From positions 1,556,395 through 1,620,394 of the forward strand of contig NZ_CM002139.1 in the NCBI RefSeq assembly GCF_000454545.1: a stretch of 64,000 nucleotides of DNA, given 5' to 3'. Each line of letters opens with the position of its first letter. Position 1 is the stretch's first letter. Below the pieces are notes generated by a model that was given only the letters and a program-made list of their open reading frames with translations, did not search any database and was not told the DNA's origin. Position numbers and translations under genes: made by a program. The DNA is from Xanthomonas cassavae CFBP 4642 (GTDB lineage Bacteria; Pseudomonadota; Gammaproteobacteria; Xanthomonadales; Xanthomonadaceae). Below, piece by piece: positions 1-10,024 of the stretch.

Positions 1-722
1 GCGTCGTAACGGGCGATGTAGAGATTGCCGTCGGCATCGCAACGCATGCCATCCATGCCGAAGTCCGGGAAGCTGATCAGCAGGCGCTTGTTGCGCAGGC
101 TGCCGTCGTCCTGGCGGTCGTAGACCCACACCTTGCGCGACATGCTTTCATTGACGTACAGATGCTTGCCGTCGGGGCTGACATCCAGCCCGTTGGGTGT
201 GGTCATGCCGGCTTCCAGCAAACGCACCACGCCGGTGCGGCTGATGTGCCACAGGCGCCCGCTGTTGTCCTTCCAGTTCGGATCGCTGGCGTAGAAACTG
301 CCATCGGGCGCAAGCGCCAGATCGTTGGGGCCATCGGCCTCGGGCAGCGAAGCGAAGGTACTGACCGCGCGCGTCTGCAGATCCACCCGCAGTAATGCGT
401 GACCGGTGTAGTCGGCCACGTACATCACCCCGTCGCGGAAGCGGATGCCATTGCCGGTGCTGCCCGCCGGCAGGGTCACGAAGACGTCGGCCTTCGCCCT
501 GCCATCGGCGTGCAGCGCGATGCGTGCGATGGTGCCGTCCTTGCCCAGGTTGACGGCATAGAGCGCGCCATCCGGACCGAAGGCGGGACCTTCGGCATTG
601 TGGGTGAAGGCGCCATCGCCGATCAGGTCGCGCGCGACGAATGGCGTGTCGGCAGCGATGGCGAGCGAACTGGACAACAGCAAGGCCAGCGGCAGGAAAC
701 GAAGGCGGGTGACGGCGGTCAT
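1..722 (-). CDS. SMP-30/gluconolactonase-like beta-propeller protein, secreted (3' end outside window)
   Basis: The reverse strand is open from ATG at 722 to the left edge, about 240 residues with no stop, so the gene is partial. It begins with a clear signal peptide (MTAVTRLRFLPLALLLSSS, then AIAA), so the product is probably periplasmic. The mature part has repeated blade-like motifs: GPAFGPDGALYAVN, NGIRFRDGVMYVADY, GPNDLALAPDGSFYASD and PNGLDVSPDGKHLYVNES. These are typical of the SMP-30/gluconolactonase/LRE family, six-bladed propellers that use a divalent metal to hydrolyse sugar lactones. The exact substrate is not visible. A divergent sugar-type oxidoreductase lies 264 bp away, so a role in oxidised sugars is a reasonable inference. 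Confidence 0.85.
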   Translation of the reverse strand, partial: MTAVTRLRFLPLALLLSSSLAIAADTPFVARDLIGDGAFTHNAEGPAFGPDGALYAVNLGKDGTIARIALHADGRAKADVFVTLPAGSTGNGIRFRDGVMYVADYTGHALLRVDLQTRAVSTFASLPEADGPNDLALAPDGSFYASDPNWKDNSGRLWHISRTGVVRLLEAGMTTPNGLDVSPDGKHLYVNESMSRKVWVYDRQDDGSLRNKRLLISFPDFGMDGMRCDADGNLYIARYD

Positions 723-986
723 GCGGCATGCTCCGGATGGGATCGCCAGCAGTGTGCCAGAACGTGCGCAGCGGCCATGGCGGTGATCACGCGCGATCAA
801 GTAAGGTGCGCGGGCAGTGTTGAAGCAGCGCGGCAGGGGTGGACTGGAGCAATTGGCGATCGGCAGCGTTGGTCGGCGTGGCGCTTCCGATACGTGTCCC
901 TGTCACGCGCACCTCGCGACATGCGTTACGCCGGTCTGATGCCGCCTGCGCGCGCTGGTCGCCACTCTTACTTGAAGGAGGTTTGC

Positions 987-2096
987 ATGTCCGTGGAATC
1001 CTTGACGCGTCGCCGCCTGCTTGCCGCCTTCGGTGGTGCAGGCATCCTGCTCGGTGCACCCGCATGGGCGCTGCCGAAGAAAAAGCCTGGAAAGCCGCTC
1101 AACGTCGCGCTGGCAGGCCTGGGCAGTTATGCCAGCGAACAACTTGCACCGGGCCTGGCCCTGACCAAGCATTGCAAGCTGGCGGGCATTGTGACCGGCA
1201 CGCCGTCCAAGATTGCGCAGTGGCAGTCCAAGTACGGCATTGCCGATCGCAACGTCTACACCTACGACAACTTCGATCGCATTGCCGACAACGACGATAT
1301 CGATGTGGTGTACATCGTCACCCCCACCCATCTGCATGCGCCACTGGCATTGCGTGCGGCGGCGGCCGGCAAGCACGTGTGGTGCGAGAAGCCCATGGCC
1401 ATGCATGCCGGCGAATGCGAGGCGATGATTGCGGCCTGCAAGCGCAACAAGGTGGCGTTGGCGATCGGCTATCGCATGCAGCACGAGCCCAATACGCGCC
1501 GGTTGATCGCGATGGCCAGCGAAAAGCCGTTCGGCGCGATGCAGCGCGTACGCGCCGAGGCGGGGTACAACGGCTATCAAGGCACCGCCAAGGCCGACCG
1601 CCCATGGCGGTTGCGCTCGCAGTTCGGTGGTGGCGCGATGTACGACATGGGCGTTTATCCGCTCAATGCTGCGCGTTACACCGTGGGCGCCGAGCCGCTG
1701 GCGGTGACCGCCAAGCGCTGGACCGACCGTCCCGAGCTGTTCGATGAAGTGGACGAGCATATGGATTTCACGCTGGAATTCCCCGATGCGGTGCGTGCGC
1801 AGTGCAAGACCAGCTTCGGTGCCAACATGAATGTACTGCGCGCCGAGTGCGAACGTGGCTGGTACGAGCTGTCGCCGTTCCAGAGTTACCAGGGCGTGAC
1901 CGGCAAGGCCAGCGATGGCCGCGTGTTCGACGCCAAGGTGCCGCACCAGCAGGCGCTGCAGATGGACGAGAACGCGCTGGCGATCATGCATGGCACACCG
2001 CTGCGCGCGCCGGGCGAAGAAGGCCTGCGCGACATCCGCATTGTCGACGCGATCTACCGCTCCGCGCGGGAAGGCAGCAAACGCATCGTGCTGTAA
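987..2096 (+). CDS. Gfo/Idh/MocA family oxidoreductase, Tat-exported (glucose-fructose oxidoreductase-like)
   Basis: A 369-residue protein. The start is set by a near-perfect AAGGAGG ribosome site at 975-981. The N-terminus carries a twin-arginine signal (TRRRLLAAFGGAG) with an Ala-rich hydrophobic stretch, so the folded, cofactor-loaded enzyme is probably exported to the periplasm. A Rossmann NAD(P) domain follows (NVALAGLGSY, residues 39-48), then the family-defining EKP motif (residues 134-136, Lys135 catalytic) and a C-terminal alpha/beta substrate domain with GGGAMYDMGVYPLN. This arrangement matches Zymomonas glucose-fructose oxidoreductase and related enzymes that keep NADP tightly bound. 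The sugar substrate cannot be read from the sequence. The divergent lactonase-like gene would fit a product lactone, but this is inference. Confidence 0.88.
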   Translation: MSVESLTRRRLLAAFGGAGILLGAPAWALPKKKPGKPLNVALAGLGSYASEQLAPGLALTKHCKLAGIVTGTPSKIAQWQSKYGIADRNVYTYDNFDRIADNDDIDVVYIVTPTHLHAPLALRAAAAGKHVWCEKPMAMHAGECEAMIAACKRNKVALAIGYRMQHEPNTRRLIAMASEKPFGAMQRVRAEAGYNGYQGTAKADRPWRLRSQFGGGAMYDMGVYPLNAARYTVGAEPLAVTAKRWTDRPELFDEVDEHMDFTLEFPDAVRAQCKTSFGANMNVLRAECERGWYELSPFQSYQGVTGKASDGRVFDAKVPHQQALQMDENALAIMHGTPLRAPGEEGLRDIRIVDAIYRSAREGSKRIVL

Positions 2097-2200
2097 GCAA
2101 ACCGGTTCCGGCGGCCAAGTGCCGCCGGGCATGGCAGCACATAGCGGCAACAGACAGATCGACGGTAGCACATACAGTCGAGCCGACCAATCGCTTTTAC

Positions 2201-2221
2201 GATTCCCGATTCCCGATTCCC
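2201..2221. repeat. GATTCCC heptamer array (3 copies)
   Basis: Three perfect tandem copies of GATTCCC lie 4 bp beyond the rlmM stop codon. On the rlmM transcript they read as GGGAATC. Related arrays touch the oxyR and pth stop codons. Confidence 0.9.
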
Positions 2222-2225
2222 AGCC

Positions 2226-3269
2226 TCACTCCCGCATCGCCAGCACCGTGATCTCTTCCCGATCGTGGTACAGCTGCTTGGCACGTACGGTCAGCGATTT
2301 CTCCGCCTGCTGTTCGAACAGGTCCAGGCATAGACGCGTTTCGTCCCAGCGTTTTTTCATCGGCAGCTTGAGATTGAAGATGGTGTGGCGGCACCAGCCT
2401 TCGCGCACCCAGGCGGCCATGCGCTCGGCAACGCGGCGCGGTTGCTCCACCATGTCGCAGACCATCCAGTCCAGCGGTTGCGCCGGCCTCCAATGAAAGC
2501 CGTCCGCACGCAGGTGTTCGACCAGACCGGTGGCCAGCACATGCTCGCGCAACGGGCCGTTGTCCACGCTGGTGACATGCACATGCTGGCGCGTCAGCAC
2601 CCAGGTCCAGCCGCCGGGGGCGGCGCCCAGATCGGCGGCCCGCATGCCGGGTTTGACCAGGCGCTCGCGTTCTTCGGGTGTGAGCAGGGTCAGCAGGGCT
2701 TCGTCGAGCTTGAGCGCCGAGCGCGACGGCGCTTCGGGCAGCAGTTTCAGGCGGGGAATCCCCAGGGGCCACGGGGCGCTGTCGTCGGCATCGGCCACTG
2801 CCAGCAGCGCGTGGTCGCCATCGAGAAAGCACACATGCAGGCGCGGCAGGCGCGCCTGCGGCTTGTCGGTCAACAGGCCGGCCTTGCGCAGTGCCGGACG
2901 CAGCGCGTTGCCGAAGCTGCGCGCCAGCCCCGCTAGCGGCTTGCCGGCATCCGAATCCGGATGTTCCACCCACAGGTCGCCAAAGCGCGGCTGCCCGTCC
3001 AGCGCGGCCAGGATCGGTGTGATGCGGTCCTTGGGATCGATGCCCTTGAGTTCGGCAAGCACGACCAGTTTCTGGCGGGCAAAGATCAGCTCGCGCCACT
3101 GCAGCCTGGCGGCCAGATGCGCGGCGTTGTCGCAGACGAACAGCACATAGCCGTCGTTGCGTTGGGTGCGCGCATAGCCGGCAATGCCGACAAATGCCGC
3201 GCGCGCGCTCAGTTCGGCCGCCAGCTCAGGCTCGAAGCCCTGGCGGCAATAGCAGAGCAGCCCGCTCAT
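2226..3269 (-). CDS. rlmM: 23S rRNA (cytidine(2498)-2'-O)-methyltransferase RlmM
   Basis: A 347-residue protein starting MSGLLCYCRQGFEPELAAEL. It has an N-terminal THUMP-like part and a C-terminal Rossmann-type SAM-dependent methyltransferase domain with the SAM loop DLGAAPGGWTWVL. The later segment DWMVCDMVEQP is the catalytic Asp region typical of RrmJ-like 2'-O-ribose methyltransferases. Length and both ends match the RlmM (YgdE) family, which methylates C2498 of 23S rRNA before ribosome assembly. The nucleoside deaminase on the same strand ends 21 bp upstream of this start, so the two may be cotranscribed. Confidence 0.93.
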   Translation of the reverse strand: MSGLLCYCRQGFEPELAAELSARAAFVGIAGYARTQRNDGYVLFVCDNAAHLAARLQWRELIFARQKLVVLAELKGIDPKDRITPILAALDGQPRFGDLWVEHPDSDAGKPLAGLARSFGNALRPALRKAGLLTDKPQARLPRLHVCFLDGDHALLAVADADDSAPWPLGIPRLKLLPEAPSRSALKLDEALLTLLTPEERERLVKPGMRAADLGAAPGGWTWVLTRQHVHVTSVDNGPLREHVLATGLVEHLRADGFHWRPAQPLDWMVCDMVEQPRRVAERMAAWVREGWCRHTIFNLKLPMKKRWDETRLCLDLFEQQAEKSLTVRAKQLYHDREEITVLAMRE

Positions 3270-3290
3270 CGCGGCGCTCGCAGTGCGCGG

Positions 3291-3851
3291 TCAATAATGA
3301 TCACCGCCGCCCTCGCCGTAGCTGCGCAGCACCGCACAGGCCTGCTCGCGCTGCACATCGCGCACCACCTCGATGCCACGGCGGGTCAGTTCGCCCACCC
3401 AGTCGGTGGGCAGCGGGCCTTCGTCGAATTCGGTCAGTGCCATCACGTCTTCGGCGCGGGCGCCGATCAGCAGACGGTCGATGCCAGCCCACACCGTGGC
3501 GCCATAGCACTGGCAGCATGGCTGCGCCGAGGTAGCCAGCGTGATTGGCGACAGCACGTCGTTCAGGCGCGGTGTCTGCAGGCGTTGCTGCGCCAGCATG
3601 TAGGCCATGTTCTCGGCATGCGCCAGCGAGGTGGTCTGCGGCACCACCCGGTTCACTGCCGCGGCGATGATGCGATGATCCGGGCCGAACACCACCGCGC
3701 CGAACGGACCGCCACTGCGGGCTTCCACATTCATCCGCGACAGCGCGATGGCCAGCGCCACCTTGTCGTTGTCGCCGGGATAGGCGCGGCTGGCATCCAC
3801 GAAATCATGGATCCAGGCGGGCAGGGTGAGGTGGACTTGCGCGTAAAGCAT
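3291..3851 (-). CDS. nucleoside deaminase, CMP/dCMP deaminase fold (guanine deaminase-like)
   Basis: A 186-residue zinc-dependent deaminase. The start MLYAQVHLTLPAWIHDFVDA is chosen at 3851; the open frame extends upstream, but that part is Arg/Pro-rich and not protein-like. Zinc and catalytic motifs are visible: HAEN (His ligand and proton-shuttle Glu) and PCCQC (two Cys ligands). The segment GGPFGAVVFGPD matches bacterial guanine deaminases and TadA-like enzymes. The substrate is probably a purine base or nucleoside, but cannot be fixed further. It lies just upstream of rlmM on the same strand. Confidence 0.85.
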   Translation of the reverse strand: MLYAQVHLTLPAWIHDFVDASRAYPGDNDKVALAIALSRMNVEARSGGPFGAVVFGPDHRIIAAAVNRVVPQTTSLAHAENMAYMLAQQRLQTPRLNDVLSPITLATSAQPCCQCYGATVWAGIDRLLIGARAEDVMALTEFDEGPLPTDWVGELTRRGIEVVRDVQREQACAVLRSYGEGGGDHY

Positions 3852-4050
3852 CACTGGACGACCGGTAGCGGAGAAGAAGCCAAGCGGCGCAGTGTATCGG
3901 CCCGGACGCGGCGCGCAAAACGCCGCCGCGGGCGGTTCTGAATGCGGCTGCTGGCACCGGCGGGCGTCCGGCGTGCTCAGCCAGCGTCGTGGCGGCGCGT
4001 CGCGCGCAGGCGCGCAGCCCGGCGCGCGTGGCCGTCTGATGATGCAGGAT

Positions 4051-4389
4051 CTACTTTGCCGCGCATTGGCCGGACACGCACTGGCAGGCGCTGATCTCGC
4101 GGAAACCGCAGACACTCATCATGCCGCTGGATTGGCACTGCGCCATCACGCCTTTCGGATCGGTTGGGCTGCTGACGTTGACGCAGGCCGGATAGGCCCC
4201 GCAACAGTTGCCGACGTTCTTCACCGCGCAATCGGCGTCGACCTTGCAGGTAGTGACGACGGTGATGGGCTTGGCGGTTGCCGGCGGCGGTGTGGCCGCC
4301 TCGGTTGGCGGTGCGGTTACGCAGCCGATCAGAAAAACGGACGCCATCAACAACAGACTGCTCAGATACCAGGACAAGGCACGGGACAT
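4051..4389 (-). CDS. small Cys-rich lipoprotein of unknown function
   Basis: A 112-residue protein. The start at 4389 has a GGAG ribosome site about seven bases upstream. The N-terminus is a lipoprotein signal peptide with lipobox LIGC, so the mature protein is lipid-anchored. A Thr/Pro-rich linker (APPTEAATPPPATAKP) follows, then a compact domain with many cysteines: CKVDADC, NCCGAYPAC, QCQSS, VCGF and ACQCVSGQC. The even, closely spaced cysteines suggest a small disulfide-stabilised periplasmic domain. No family with a known function was recognised. An alternative start at 4422 would put charged residues ahead of the signal peptide and is less likely. Confidence 0.75.
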   Translation of the reverse strand: MSRALSWYLSSLLLMASVFLIGCVTAPPTEAATPPPATAKPITVVTTCKVDADCAVKNVGNCCGAYPACVNVSSPTDPKGVMAQCQSSGMMSVCGFREISACQCVSGQCAAK

Positions 4390-4962
4390 GCGGTTGCTCC
4401 GATCACGACAGGTGAAGGACATGGTAAGCCCAGGATGCGGTGCATGTGGCAGCGCGGCGTGCAGGTGCGTCGCCCAATCCGATGCGGTCAGGCCAAGACG
4501 GCCGCGCAGCGCCAGAGTGCAGCCTGGAGATTGAGCGCGCTGGGCCCGTCGATGCAGGGGCGAATGTGGTGCTGCGAGAGATGCGCATCGCAGGTTGCCA
4601 TCGCATACGGGTGACGGACCGACGCCGCGGTGATGGGTGCTTGCGGCCTGTTCGATCATCCACTCAACGGTGTCCGGACAGCTCGGCGCCACAAAGGCTG
4701 GCGAGCGTTAGCTGCTGCATGTTCTCATCGCGTTGCTCGGTGGGCAGCGCATCGTCGGGCGTGTGGGCAGTGAACAGGCACAACGCCGCGGCCGGAGTAC
4801 TGCTTGCACGTCCTGCGGTGGCGGCGAGCAGGCCGACAGACCGATCGAGAGCGAAACGACTGCGCCATACAGGGTGCGCGGACCCGGTGGTGGGAGGCAC
4901 ATGACGGCATTCCATCGGATGCAGACTGCAATCTAGGGGTGATGGCACGCCAGTGGTCGGCG
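4390..4962. other. gene-poor stretch with a possible frameshifted lipoprotein remnant
   Basis: No intact gene is convincing here. On the reverse strand about 4665-4902 there are two coding-like pieces in different frames. One has a lipoprotein-like start (VVSLSIGLSACSPPPQDVQA). The other ends ALPTEQRDENMQQLTLASLC and stops at about 4664, with high third-position GC. A single frameshift near 4790 would join them. This could be a decayed small lipoprotein gene, or chance. Confidence 0.3.
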
Positions 4963-5892
4963 TCAGTTCGCTTCCGCATGCAGTGCTGCGCACCACAGCA
5001 CGCCGATCAGCAGACAGCCGATCGCCGCAAGTTCCAGTGGCGTGGGGAGTCGCATTTCCCAGGCAAATCCATAGATCAGCGCGAACACCGTCTCGAAGAC
5101 GATCATCTGCCCCACCAGGGTCAGTGGCAGCACGCGGCTCGCGCGGTTCCATAGCGCATTGCCGATGACCGAGGCGAGGATGCCCAGCAACAGCGAAATA
5201 CCCCAGAAGCCGGCCCAGTCGATCGGTGCATGGGGGGCGCTGCCGAGCAGTGCCGCAGGCGCCAGCAGTGCTGCCAGCGCACCGGTCACCACGCCGGTCA
5301 GCAGCGACCAGTCGCCACCGGAGAGATCGGGGCGGCGCCGCAACCATCGCGCATTGGCGATCGAGTACGCCGACCACGAGACCAAGGCACCCACGGCGCA
5401 TAGCAGCCCTGCAATGCGGGTGAGACGATCGCCAGCCTGCTGTCCGGAGTCGTCGTGCACGGTGTCCAGCGCGACCAACGCCACACCGATGACGCAGAGC
5501 ACGCATGGTGCGGCGAGCCGCCGCAGTTGCACCGCGCCCGCTGCGCGCGTGCCGATCACGGTCACCACCACAGGCAACAGGCCGATGATCAGCGCAGTGG
5601 CAGCGCTGCCGGCCCACTGCACGGCGCTGCCCAGCAGCACGTAATAGATCAGATTGCCCATCAGGCTCAGGCGCACCAGCGCCCACCACTCGGCGCGGCC
5701 CAGGCGGGCGGCGGTGAGGCGCGCACGTGGTGCCAGGACCAGTGCGGCCACCACGCCGTAGGACAGGTAGCGCGCTACCGCCAGCTGCATCGGCGTGAAT
5801 GCGGACAAGAGTTGCGGTGCCAAAAATACCAGCCCCCACAGCGCGCCCGCGCCGATGCCGCAGGCGACGCCCATTGTCAAACGTTCACGCAT
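4963..5892 (-). CDS. EamA/DMT-family transporter
   Basis: A 309-residue integral membrane protein with about ten hydrophobic helices arranged as two EamA repeats (roughly residues 8-140 and 160-300). It begins MRERLTMGVACGIGAGALWG, and the second repeat shows YSIANARWLRRRP and GNALWNRASRVLPLTLVGQM. The drug/metabolite transporter superfamily exports small metabolites or amino acids across the inner membrane by proton exchange. The substrate is not predictable. It stands alone, with gene-poor flanks on both sides. Confidence 0.88.
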   Translation of the reverse strand: MRERLTMGVACGIGAGALWGLVFLAPQLLSAFTPMQLAVARYLSYGVVAALVLAPRARLTAARLGRAEWWALVRLSLMGNLIYYVLLGSAVQWAGSAATALIIGLLPVVVTVIGTRAAGAVQLRRLAAPCVLCVIGVALVALDTVHDDSGQQAGDRLTRIAGLLCAVGALVSWSAYSIANARWLRRRPDLSGGDWSLLTGVVTGALAALLAPAALLGSAPHAPIDWAGFWGISLLLGILASVIGNALWNRASRVLPLTLVGQMIVFETVFALIYGFAWEMRLPTPLELAAIGCLLIGVLWCAALHAEAN

Positions 5893-6407
5893 CGCGCGTT
5901 TCCTTGTCTGTCGTGCCCGGCAGCGTGCAATGCGGCAGCGGGATGAGCAAGGCGTTGTGTGTGGACATGCAGTGCCGAGGCTGCAACAACCAGCGAGGCA
6001 GGGCGCTCAATGCGGCGCAGGTGGGCTGGAATGTGACGCCAGCATCGAAATGACTGCGCACCTGCCGGATCGACGCAGCGCGAGCTGCTCGGAAGTGACA
6101 GGTAGCGCATGAAGGCCACGGCCGCTCTGTCTCGTCCACCCGTGCGTGGGAACTGCCGGCTGCGTTCTGTCAGCCATGCGTGGCCATCGATCGTTGAGAG
6201 CGTGCAATAAGACGCCGGAGGACAGCACTTATGCCGCGCAGAAACCACCATCCGCTGACAGGCAGCCATTAGCCATTACCCATTAGCCATCGCATCGATG
6301 GCGGGTGTATGCGCACGCGGGTGGCAAGCCACCCTGCGCAATCGAAACGTTGCACGAACGGACGACGCCACACCGTACCGTGGACGCGGCCTGTGCATCC
6401 GCGGGCG
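5893..6407. other. non-coding stretch
   Basis: About 515 bp between the EamA gene and the 3' end of glnS. No open frame looks protein-like and no clear hairpin terminator was found. The only structure seen is the short heptamer array at 6268-6288. Confidence 0.6.
6268..6288. repeat. ATTAGCC/ATTACCC heptamer array (3 copies)
   Basis: Three tandem 7-base units: ATTAGCC, ATTACCC, ATTAGCC. The period is the same as in the GATTCCC arrays elsewhere in the window, but this one is 120 bp from the nearest stop codon. Confidence 0.7.
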
Positions 6408-8147
<1,740 letters not shown>

Positions 8148-8426
8148 GCGGGGCATCGGCAATAAGTAAACCGCAAGTTTAGGCGGTGGCACCGGTTAGG
8201 GGTAGGCGGCTGGCCCGGGTCGGAGCGGCAGAGGCGTGACCTGGCGAGCCGCGGGCATCTCCAGTGGGGCCGGAGATCCTGCCGTTGCAGGGATCCGCGC
8301 GCGGTTGCGCGCCGCCGCCTGCCTCGTCGCACGAGGGCGATATGCGGGAGTGGCCGGTCTGGCGGTGCTGGCGGCAGCCGACCGCCCCGCGTACGCTGCG
8401 CCGACCCCGTCAGGAGCACGCCCCGC

Positions 8427-9068
8427 ATGCCATTGCCCCGCCTGCTGATCGGCGACAAGACCCTGTCTTCCTGGTCGTTACGGCCGTGGTTGCTGTTGCG
8501 GCATTTCAGGATTCCATTCGAGGAAGTCTGCCTGCCGCTGGATACGCCCGACTTCCAGGCGCGTATCGTCGGTTACTCGCCCACCGGCAAGGTGCCGGTG
8601 TTGTGGGACGACGCGCTGCCCGTGTGGGACTCGCTGGCGATCTGCGAATACGCCAACGAGCGTTGGCTCGACGGGCGCGGCTGGCCGGCCGATCTGGCGG
8701 TACGCGCACAAGCGCGTGCGGCCGCAGCCGAAATGCATGCGGGCTTTGCCGCCTTGCGCAGCCAGTTGCCGATGAATCTCGCCCGCCCGTCAGGCCCGGC
8801 GCAATGGGATGCCGCGGCCGAGCGCGACATCACCCGCATCCAGACGCTGTGGGCCAGCCTGCGCGCCGAGCATGGTCATGCGGGAAGTTTCCTGTGCGGG
8901 GAATTCGGCATCGTCGATGCGATGTACGCGCCGGTGGCGCTGCGCTTTGCCAGTTATGGCGTGCCGCTGTTCGAAGCGGCCGGCGACTATCTGGCCGCGC
9001 TGGATGCGTTGCCGGTGCTGCGCGAGTGGCGCCATGGGGCAGAGCGCGAACGCGCGGGGCGCGGCTGA
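8427..9068 (+). CDS. glutathione S-transferase family protein
   Basis: A 213-residue protein with a thioredoxin-fold N-terminal domain (residues 1-80, LLIGDKTLSSWSLRPWLLLR) and an all-helical C-terminal domain. SSWSLRP resembles the active-site Ser of zeta- or xi-like bacterial GSTs, and KVPVLWDD gives the cis-Pro glutathione-binding loop. It would conjugate or reduce small electrophiles with glutathione in the cytosol. The substrate is unknown. The DUF2007 gene starts two bases after its stop, so the two are probably one transcript. Confidence 0.88.
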   Translation: MPLPRLLIGDKTLSSWSLRPWLLLRHFRIPFEEVCLPLDTPDFQARIVGYSPTGKVPVLWDDALPVWDSLAICEYANERWLDGRGWPADLAVRAQARAAAAEMHAGFAALRSQLPMNLARPSGPAQWDAAAERDITRIQTLWASLRAEHGHAGSFLCGEFGIVDAMYAPVALRFASYGVPLFEAAGDYLAALDALPVLREWRHGAERERAGRG

Positions 9069-9069
9069 G

Positions 9070-9300
9070 ATGCAGATCGCCTATCGCGCCAGCCACATCA
9101 TCGATGCGCATTTGGCCAAACACGCACTGGAAGATGCCGGCATCACCGCCTTCGTGTTCGGCGAATCGCTGCTGGGCGGCGCCGGCGAGTTGCCTGCCTT
9201 CGGCGTGCTGCAGGTCTGCGTGGCCGACATCCATCTGGGTCAGGCACAGGCGGTGCTGGCCCAGATCGGCCTGTGCGGCGAGGTGTCCCGTGCGCTGTAG
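9070..9300 (+). CDS. DUF2007 (putative signal-transducing) small protein
   Basis: A 76-residue protein starting MQIAYRASHIIDAHLAKHAL at 9070, one base after the GST stop codon. It matches the DUF2007 family: a small alpha/beta domain in which AHLAKHALEDAGI is the conserved helix and LQVCVADIHLGQAQAVL the C-terminal strand-helix. The fold is related to the PII-like ferredoxin fold and is annotated only as a putative signal-transducing protein. Actual function is unknown. Placement suggests co-expression with the GST. Confidence 0.8.
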   Translation: MQIAYRASHIIDAHLAKHALEDAGITAFVFGESLLGGAGELPAFGVLQVCVADIHLGQAQAVLAQIGLCGEVSRAL

Positions 9301-9313
9301 CGCAGCGCCAGTC

Positions 9314-9425
9314 GTAGGAGCGCACCCGGGCGCGACGAGGCTGTGCCGATAACGCCACGTCGCGCCCAGGTGCGTTCCTGCGCTGGAGTTATCGGCACAG
9401 CTCCGGTCGCGCCCGGGTGCGCTCC
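9314..9425. repeat. GTAG-type REP palindromes, composite element
   Basis: One arm GTAGGAGCGCACCCGGGCG (from 9314) is followed by two inverted arms (about 9359-9379 and 9405-9426, each near GTCGCGCCCGGGTGCG). An inner inverted pair, GGCTGTGCCGATAAC against GTTATCGGCACAGC, lies between them. The 5' GTAG and hairpin layout match the Stenotrophomonas/Xanthomonas GTAG REP family mobilised by RAYT transposases. It sits just after the DUF2007 stop. Confidence 0.85.
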
Positions 9426-9559
9426 TTGTATCTGGACATGGCCGCCGAACAGCGGTATGTCTTCCGACTGATCATCGGAGCAGATGCGGCAAGTCCATGC
9501 GCTCCTGAAGCTTCGAGCTTGTATCGTAGATCGGCTCCCGCATCTACGATGTGCGCGCA

Positions 9560-10024
9560 TCATTCCGGCTGACGCCATCCAGGTAGCGCGGCCTCCGGTG
9601 CGGCCAGTGCGCGCAGGCGTTTGAACAGCACCGTGGTTTCGGCCACGTTCCACACCCGCAGCGCCACCTCGAAGGTATCCAGCGGCTTGGTCAAAAAGTC
9701 CTTGGCGCCCAGGCCCAGGGCGCGATGACGTGCGCTGCGGCTGGGGTCGGCGGTGAGCACGATCACCGGCAAAAAATGCTCCGGGTCGGACAGCCGCGCC
9801 AGTTGTTCCAGCAGCGCATAGCCGTCCAGCTCCGGCATCTTCAGGTCTAGCAGGATCAGATCCGGCGCGAAGGCCGACACCAGGCCCATCACCCGCTGCG
9901 GATCGGTGGTGGCGATGACCTGCTGGAAGCCTTCGCGTTGCAGCAGGTCCTCCAGCAGCCGCACATTGGCCGGCTCGTCATCGACGATGAGGATGCGGGA
10001 GCGGAGGATATCGTCGCGTGTCAT
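9560..10024 (-). CDS. stand-alone response regulator receiver protein
   Basis: A 154-residue single-domain receiver. Acidic pocket residues are in ILIVDDEP, the phospho-acceptor Asp is in LILLDLKMPELDGY, the switch Thr in VIVLTADPS and the conserved Lys in FLTKPLD. A short tail follows, with no DNA-binding or enzymatic domain. Its ATG overlaps the stop of the upstream hybrid kinase (ATGA), so the two are translationally coupled. It probably takes phosphate from, or buffers, the hybrid kinase, but no downstream partner is visible here. Confidence 0.9.
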   Translation of the reverse strand: MTRDDILRSRILIVDDEPANVRLLEDLLQREGFQQVIATTDPQRVMGLVSAFAPDLILLDLKMPELDGYALLEQLARLSDPEHFLPVIVLTADPSRSARHRALGLGAKDFLTKPLDTFEVALRVWNVAETTVLFKRLRALAAPEAALPGWRQPE

